Positions 59,524 through 64,000 of a DNA stretch of 64,000 nt are shown in pieces (within the stretch, counting starts at the first letter, position 1; the number at the start of each line of letters is the position of its first letter). The translations under genes and the position numbers were made by a program. Below the pieces are notes generated by a model. It worked only from the letters and a program-made list of their open reading frames with translations, was not told where the DNA came from and searched no databases. This stretch comes from CAYYYP01 sp964475985 (GTDB lineage: Bacteria; Bdellovibrionota; UBA1018; CAYHWW01). The DNA lies in contig CAYYYP010000013.1 in NCBI GenBank assembly GCA_964475985.1, forward strand, positions 12,818 through 76,817, given 5' to 3'.

Positions 59524-61476
59524 ATGCAAGAAAACAGCGCCGTCATTAAGAATTCGTTCGCACAGCTTTGGGTCAATCAAATTGCGTCCCTCTGTGAACC
59601 GGATCGCATAAAAATTTGTGACGGATCTGACCAGGAGTTTGCGAGCCTCTGTGACGAAATGGTAGAGCGGGGCACGCTGCAAAGATTGAATCCCGAAAAA
59701 AGGCCGGGCAGTTTTCTTGCACTTTCTGACCCTAGCGACGTGGCGCGCGTAGAGGATCGCACCTTTATCTGTTGCGAGAATGAAGATGACGCTGGTCCCA
59801 CCAACAACTGGATGGCACCCCATGAAATGAAGGCGAAAATGGCCGAGCTTTTTGAAGGCTGTATGCGAGGCCGCACGCTTTACGTTGTTCCCTTTTCCAT
59901 GGGCCCGATTCCAAAACCAGGCGAGGAACATAAATCCATTTCCCAGATTGGCATCGAAATTACGGACTCTCCCTACGTGGTCGTGAATATGCGGATCATG
60001 ACCCGAATGGGGAAGGCTGCACTTGATCACCTTGAATATTTGGAATCCCAGGGCCTAGGTCAACATTTCGTAAAGTGCGTGCATTCCGTGGGAATGCCTT
60101 TAACAGAAAATGAAAAAGATGTGCCTTGGCCCTGCAATGCCGATCAGAAATACATTGTTCATTACCCCGAGGAACGAGCGATTTGGTCTTTTGGCAGCGG
60201 CTACGGCGGAAACGCGTTGCTTGGAAAAAAATGTTTTGCCTTACGCATCGCCTCTTCCATGGGACGCGATGAAGGATGGCTTGCGGAACATATGTTAGTC
60301 CTAGGCGTTGAGTCCCCGCAGAAAAAAAAGACCTACGTCACGGCGGCGTTTCCAAGCGCATGTGGAAAAACAAATTTTGCCATGATCATTCCTCCGCCTT
60401 CCTATGAAGGGTGGAAAATTACGACCATCGGTGACGATATTGCTTGGCTCAAGCGATCAGAGACCGGTGAGCTGAAGGCCATCAATCCGGAGGCTGGCTT
60501 TTTTGGCGTGGCACCTGGCACTTCCATGAAAAGTAATCCCAACGCCATGCGTACCCTTTCCAAAAATACGCTTTTCACTAATGTTGCTCGCACTCCAGAT
60601 GGTGATGTTTGGTGGGAAGACATGACCGAAACTCCACCTGAGCGTTTGATCGATTGGCAAGGTAAGGAATGGACCCCAAGCTGTGGCAGAAAAGCAGCGC
60701 ACCCCAATGCCCGGTTTACGGTTGCGGCAAGTCAGTGCCCCAGCATTGATGAAAATTGGGAACGGGCAGAGGGCGTACCTATTTCAGCCTTTATTTTTGG
60801 CGGAAGAAGGCCAGATACCATTCCTCTCATTTGTGAAGCGAGGGACTGGAATGCAGGGGTTTACCTCGCCGCTTCCACCGGATCAGAAACTACGGCGGCG
60901 GCTACGGGAAAGGTCGGTGTAGTGCGTAGGGACCCCATGGCCATGCTACCTTTCTGTGGCTACAATATGGCCGATTATTTTAGGCATTGGATCAGTTTAG
61001 GAAAACTCTTAGGGGATCAGGCGCCAAAAATTTTTGGGGTAAACTGGTTTCGAAAAAATTCCGACGGCAAGTTCATTTGGCCAGGGTTTGGTGAAAACAT
61101 GCGTGTACTGGAATGGGTAGTTTCAAGGGTTGGAAACTCTCCACAGGATAACGCCCATAGATCGGCCCTGGGTTTTGTGCCGCACTACAAGGACTTGAAT
61201 TGGGATGGTTTAGAAAAAATTAGCGCAGCTACCTTTTCTGCGCTCATGGATTTAGATGCGGACAAATGGCAGCAGGAACTTCAAGCGCGAGATGAATTTT
61301 TTGCGCAGTTTGGTAAACGACTGCCTCCGGAATTCCAGGAAGAAAGTAAACGCTTACGTCATGAACTCACTCGCGAGTTAAAGCTTAAAGCTCAAGAAGT
61401 TAGGGAGAGTGAATCGCCTGGGATTTTAGCGCCTTTTGCACAAACTTCAGAATTCGCTCCTGGTACTCTTCTTTAA
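59524..61476 (+). CDS. pckG: Phosphoenolpyruvate carboxykinase (GTP)
   Basis: 650 residues, GTP-dependent class (not the ATP class of E. coli). Motifs: ENEDDAGPTNNWMAPHEMKAKM, RGRTLYVVPFSMGPIPKPG, ALRIASSMGRDEGWLAEHMLVLGVE, P-loop AAFPSACGKTNFAMI with the reactive cysteine, TIGDDIAWLKR, INPEAGFFGVAPGTS, FIFGGRRPDTIPLICEARDW and NWFRKNSDGKFIWPGFGENMRVLEWV. It converts oxaloacetate to PEP for gluconeogenesis, fitting growth on amino acids and fatty acids. A GGGGG stretch lies 7 bases before the ATG. The upstream 117 bases give no strong promoter. The 3' end overlaps the convergent hydrolase gene by 77 bases. Confidence 0.97.
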   Translation: MQENSAVIKNSFAQLWVNQIASLCEPDRIKICDGSDQEFASLCDEMVERGTLQRLNPEKRPGSFLALSDPSDVARVEDRTFICCENEDDAGPTNNWMAPHEMKAKMAELFEGCMRGRTLYVVPFSMGPIPKPGEEHKSISQIGIEITDSPYVVVNMRIMTRMGKAALDHLEYLESQGLGQHFVKCVHSVGMPLTENEKDVPWPCNADQKYIVHYPEERAIWSFGSGYGGNALLGKKCFALRIASSMGRDEGWLAEHMLVLGVESPQKKKTYVTAAFPSACGKTNFAMIIPPPSYEGWKITTIGDDIAWLKRSETGELKAINPEAGFFGVAPGTSMKSNPNAMRTLSKNTLFTNVARTPDGDVWWEDMTETPPERLIDWQGKEWTPSCGRKAAHPNARFTVAASQCPSIDENWERAEGVPISAFIFGGRRPDTIPLICEARDWNAGVYLAASTGSETTAAATGKVGVVRRDPMAMLPFCGYNMADYFRHWISLGKLLGDQAPKIFGVNWFRKNSDGKFIWPGFGENMRVLEWVVSRVGNSPQDNAHRSALGFVPHYKDLNWDGLEKISAATFSALMDLDADKWQQELQARDEFFAQFGKRLPPEFQEESKRLRHELTRELKLKAQEVRESESPGILAPFAQTSEFAPGTLL

Positions 61477-62341
61477 CTTGGTTCCAAATTTTATGGTGAG
61501 TGGATGCGGGTACGATCCAAAGTTCATTCTCGCCCTTGGTGGCCGCTAGAATTTGTAGGGCCTGACTTTGGGGGATGATGGGATCATGAAGGGCATGGAT
61601 GATGAACGCCGGAATTTTTACTTCATGACCAAAATTTCTGATGTCGAGCCTTTCAAGGGGAAAGCCATGAAGGAAAGAGAAGTAAGCGTAAAACAGCCAA
61701 CCAAAAAGTGGCGCATTAAACGCTTCCAATGCCTCTTTGGCGCTAGCAAAACTGCTCTCGGCGATGACGGCTCGGAAGTCCTTGGGCGCAAGGGCTGCAG
61801 CCCTAAGTGAAGCAAAGCCACCTAAGTCAGAACCAAACAGGATGATGTTTTCATAACCTTGTTTTTGCGCCCAGTTTTTTGCGACCAAAAGACTTTCTGC
61901 TTCTCTAAGGCCGTAGGACAAAGTTTTTTCATGGCTGTTCCGTACGCCATTAAGATCCATATTTACAATATCATAGGTTTTATTGAGGTATGAAACGTGT
62001 TTACTCATGGCCCGGCGATCAAGGCCTGCGCCATGCGCTAGCAAAACCAGCGTTTGATCCTTGATTTCGCCCGAGTGCCTAATCCACCAACCTGAAAATG
62101 AAATATCCCGATCACCCATACGCTCTGTTATTTCAAGATTTTGAAACGCTAAACCAAACTCGACTTTGGGATCCTGGCAAAATATGTAGGCTTCAATTTG
62201 GGCGGGGGTGCATGTGGAAGATTTTTCAACGCGTAATATCTTGTGCGCCTCATGAATAAATAATTTACCAACGCCAAAGAGAAGTAGGCCTAGGCAAATC
62301 ACGAAAAAAAATTTTTTGATGAAAGTAGCGTTAGGCGACAT
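61400..62341 (-). CDS. Membrane-anchored alpha/beta hydrolase with aspartate at the nucleophile position
   Basis: 313 residues. TM or signal anchor at 9-26. The hydrolase fold shows LVLLAHGAGLDRRAMSKH (oxyanion HG), YDIVNMDLNGVRNS, the nucleophile elbow ILFGSDLGGFASLRAAAL, and the acid and histidine in IIHALHDPIIPQ (D253) and PASTHHKIW (H282/H283). The elbow pattern GxNxG is filled as G170-S171-D172-L173-G174, so the usual serine is aspartate. Asp nucleophiles are known in epoxide hydrolases and haloalkane dehalogenases, but the other features are of the esterase/peptidase-like type. It overlaps the histidine kinase stop by 11 bases, forming an operon with the two-component genes. Confidence 0.85.
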   Translation of the reverse strand: MSPNATFIKKFFFVICLGLLLFGVGKLFIHEAHKILRVEKSSTCTPAQIEAYIFCQDPKVEFGLAFQNLEITERMGDRDISFSGWWIRHSGEIKDQTLVLLAHGAGLDRRAMSKHVSYLNKTYDIVNMDLNGVRNSHEKTLSYGLREAESLLVAKNWAQKQGYENIILFGSDLGGFASLRAAALAPKDFRAVIAESSFASAKEALEAFNAPLFGWLFYAYFSFLHGFPLERLDIRNFGHEVKIPAFIIHALHDPIIPQSQALQILAATKGENELWIVPASTHHKIWNQVKEEYQERILKFVQKALKSQAIHSP

Positions 62342-63848
62342 CTTTAAAATCTTTGATAGCTTTTAAGTCCTTGGTATCGCTTGCTGCACGTTCCCAACCG
62401 TTCCACGGAAGCGCAAACCAGAACTCACTGCCTTGGCCTGGAATAGAAACGACGTGGATGGATCCTTGATGCTCTTCAACCAACGCCTTAGTGATCGCAA
62501 GCCCAAGGCCCGATCCGGCTTGTGTGCGATAGTCACCGTTCTTTTTGATTTGGGAGAATTTTTGAAAAAGACGATTTTGGTCCTCGGGCAATATGCCAGG
62601 ACCCTTATCGAAAATATGGACGCTGATATGATCTAGATTATCTTTCACTTCAATGGTTACGGTCGAAAATTCCGGGCTGAATTTAATGGCGTTAGACATG
62701 AGGTTGGTCATGATTTGCTCAAACCGGTCACGATCCACCACAACCAAGGGAGCGTTGGCTAGGCGGCTTACGGAACCGGTAAGTTTTAATTCAACGTTTT
62801 TTGTTTTAGCCAGGTTCACGAGATTTTCTACGGGGCTTTGAACGAGCTCAAAAAGATTGTGTTTTTCAAAATGTAGTTTTATGGCGCCGGCCTCAATTTT
62901 TGCGATATCTAAAACATCGTTGATGAGACGAACGAGGCGGTCCGTGTTTTTACTCGTCATCTCAAGGAGGTCTCTGGTTTCCTTGCCTAAGGGTCCCATG
63001 ACGCCACCTAGGATCAGGCCTAAGCTTCCCTTGATGGAAGTCAAGGGCGTACGTAACTCGTGGGAAACCGTGGCGACGAAATCGTCCTTAGCTTGGCTAA
63101 GTTCCCTTAGTTTTACGGTGTCTTCTTCCAAGGCTTGAATCATTCCGTTAAAGCCCCTGCTCAGCTCGCTGAGCTCACCATGGCCTTTGCAAAATTTTCT
63201 AGGAATGCGGTAGCTAAGATCGCCTGATTCCACTTGGGTGGTTGCTACAACCAGGGAGCGGAGAGAGGGAATGAGGGCCCGCCAAAGCGAGACCATGAAA
63301 AAGATAAGGCCCAGAAGTAAAAAAACTCCGCCCCAAATGAGAAAGGCCCTAGTTTTTTTAATGAGCTTTTGATTCGTAGTTTGCAGGGTGTGAGCCCTAA
63401 TTTCCGAGAGGCGTAAAAGCCCATCCATACTTTCACTGACTTTATTCTTAATATATTTTTTGGTGAGGGGAGCGTTTTCCAAGTCCTGCTTGATTACGGA
63501 AAAAATAGTGTATTCTGCGTCATCCAGAATTCCTTCGTTTTTAAGAATCCAAGTTTTTACATCTTCCAAGGCGGCGTCGCAGTTTTGCGGTCTTACGCAA
63601 TTTTTGAGGTTGTTATGAAGCTGCCGTCCGGTATTCAGAAAACTTTCTAAACGTGCCCGGTATTCAAAATGAGTGGTCACTTGGCGAATGTTGCTGCCCA
63701 CGTGAACGGGCGTCCACACGGTTATAAAAGTGACCACGACGGATGTAAAAATCAGCCGTGTATTGATGCTTTCAAGGAAACCTCGGATACGATCCCCGAG
63801 TCTACGTTTAAGCTGCTTGTTTTTTGGTGGGTTGTGCGGAATCGTCAT
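62331..63848 (-). CDS. Sensor histidine kinase (HAMP, HisKA, HATPase)
   Basis: 505 residues. TM1 around 31-50, periplasmic domain about 51-167 with a cysteine pair (NCVRPQNC), and TM2 about 168-189. HAMP follows about 190-243. HisKA has the phosphate-accepting H263 in FVATVSHELRTPLTSIKGSL. The ATP domain shows QIMTNLMSNAIKFSP (N box), IFDKGPGILPED (G1) and GSGLGLAITKALVEEHQG (G2). There is no receiver or PAS domain. It follows a response regulator gene whose end overlaps it by 41 bases, and is followed by the alpha/beta hydrolase. The signal is unknown. The start at ATG 63848 has no strong ribosome binding site, so it may rely on coupling. Confidence 0.92.
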   Translation of the reverse strand: MTIPHNPPKNKQLKRRLGDRIRGFLESINTRLIFTSVVVTFITVWTPVHVGSNIRQVTTHFEYRARLESFLNTGRQLHNNLKNCVRPQNCDAALEDVKTWILKNEGILDDAEYTIFSVIKQDLENAPLTKKYIKNKVSESMDGLLRLSEIRAHTLQTTNQKLIKKTRAFLIWGGVFLLLGLIFFMVSLWRALIPSLRSLVVATTQVESGDLSYRIPRKFCKGHGELSELSRGFNGMIQALEEDTVKLRELSQAKDDFVATVSHELRTPLTSIKGSLGLILGGVMGPLGKETRDLLEMTSKNTDRLVRLINDVLDIAKIEAGAIKLHFEKHNLFELVQSPVENLVNLAKTKNVELKLTGSVSRLANAPLVVVDRDRFEQIMTNLMSNAIKFSPEFSTVTIEVKDNLDHISVHIFDKGPGILPEDQNRLFQKFSQIKKNGDYRTQAGSGLGLAITKALVEEHQGSIHVVSIPGQGSEFWFALPWNGWERAASDTKDLKAIKDFKDVA

Positions 63849-64000
63849 GACCGGAAGGGTTATCCTTTCCTTTGATGAGATCTTTGATTTGTTGGGGAAG
63901 CGTCATGGGGTCAAAGGGCTTTAAAATATAGCCAATGGCGCCGAGACTCATTCCATATTGTACTTCGTGGACTTGAGCCTTTGCGGTCAGGAAAACAATG
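63808..64000 (-). CDS. Response regulator receiver domain (C-terminal part, gene runs off the window)
   Basis: The minus-strand frame ending with TAA at 63808-63810 encodes IVFLTAKAQVHEVQYGMSLGAIGYILKPFDPMTLPQQIKDLI, then a polar tail. This is the second half of a CheY-like receiver with the conserved threonine (LTA) and lysine (LKPFD). The phosphorylated aspartate is outside the window. No output domain follows, so it is probably a single-domain regulator or one with an N-terminal partner. Its end overlaps the histidine kinase by 41 bases, which marks it as the partner. Confidence 0.88.
   Translation of the reverse strand, partial: IVFLTAKAQVHEVQYGMSLGAIGYILKPFDPMTLPQQIKDLIKGKDNPSGHDDSAQPTKKQAA

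Noticed and set aside
1..64000. tRNA, rRNA, CRISPR, transposase, integrase, phage or toxin-antitoxin genes
   Set aside because: I looked for T-loop sequences, regular repeat-spacer units and family motifs and saw none. A tRNA scan would be needed to exclude small RNA genes fully.

Overview
The window is a gene-dense bacterial chromosome segment. It looks like a free-living or predatory member of the Bdellovibrionota/Oligoflexia or a neighbouring former 'Deltaproteobacteria' lineage. That assignment is inferred from gene content: Agl/Glt-type gliding-motility homologues (an ExbB plus two ExbD motor and an FHA/TonB/TPR envelope complex), a GTP-dependent PEP carboxykinase, a COQ8-like ABC1 kinase, a genus-style HNH protein, and many secreted proteins of unknown family. 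I saw no rRNA, tRNA, CRISPR array, transposase or phage gene.

Layout. 1-4.9 kb (+): the 3' part of a FadB/FadJ multifunctional beta-oxidation protein, a LolC/E-type permease, an unknown secreted protein, and an exported Nudix-PAP2 fusion. 4.9-10.2 kb (mostly -): a TolQ/TolR-type pair, an unknown membrane-anchored protein on +, prmA, and an AglRQS-like motor operon (one ExbB, two ExbD). 10.4-13.2 kb: dapF, a secreted unknown and a small protein on -. 13.3-25 kb (+): a compact purine operon, purF - (purC-purD-purN fusion) - purL - purH - purM. A 10-N assembly gap interrupts purH at 23319-23328. 25-30.5 kb (+): an AddB-like nuclease and an AddA-like helicase-nuclease, overlapping by ATGA. 30.5-39.3 kb (+): an outer-membrane barrel, two TPR proteins, a small secreted protein, an FHA-TM-TonB (GltG-like) protein and an HU/IHF protein. 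This set resembles the Myxococcus Glt envelope complex and probably works with the 8.3-10.2 kb motor.

39.4-48.9 kb: an accessory-looking stretch with secreted and lipoproteins, an ABC1/COQ8 kinase, an HNH protein, a 1314-residue lipoprotein, and three intergenic spaces rich in dyad symmetries. 49-52.9 kb (+): two multi-spanning GT-C glycosyltransferases (one GT22-like) and a DPM1-like GT2, which fits a polyprenyl-phosphate-sugar pathway. 52.9-57.5 kb (-): ldcA, mpl, a SprT-like protease and a secreted unknown. LdcA and Mpl are consecutive steps of murein-peptide recycling. 57.5-57.8 kb: a 194-bp element with 36-bp perfect inverted arms and internal hairpins sits between ldcA and a divergent UshA-like 5'-nucleotidase. 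59.5-64 kb: pckG on +, then on - a response regulator (partial), a hybrid-free sensor histidine kinase and an alpha/beta hydrolase whose nucleophile serine is replaced by aspartate.

Recurring features: convergent neighbours often overlap within their coding regions (4877-4927, 7176-7300, 52869-52881, 61400-61476). Many starts are TTG or GTG. Several operons are tightly coupled by stop/start overlaps.
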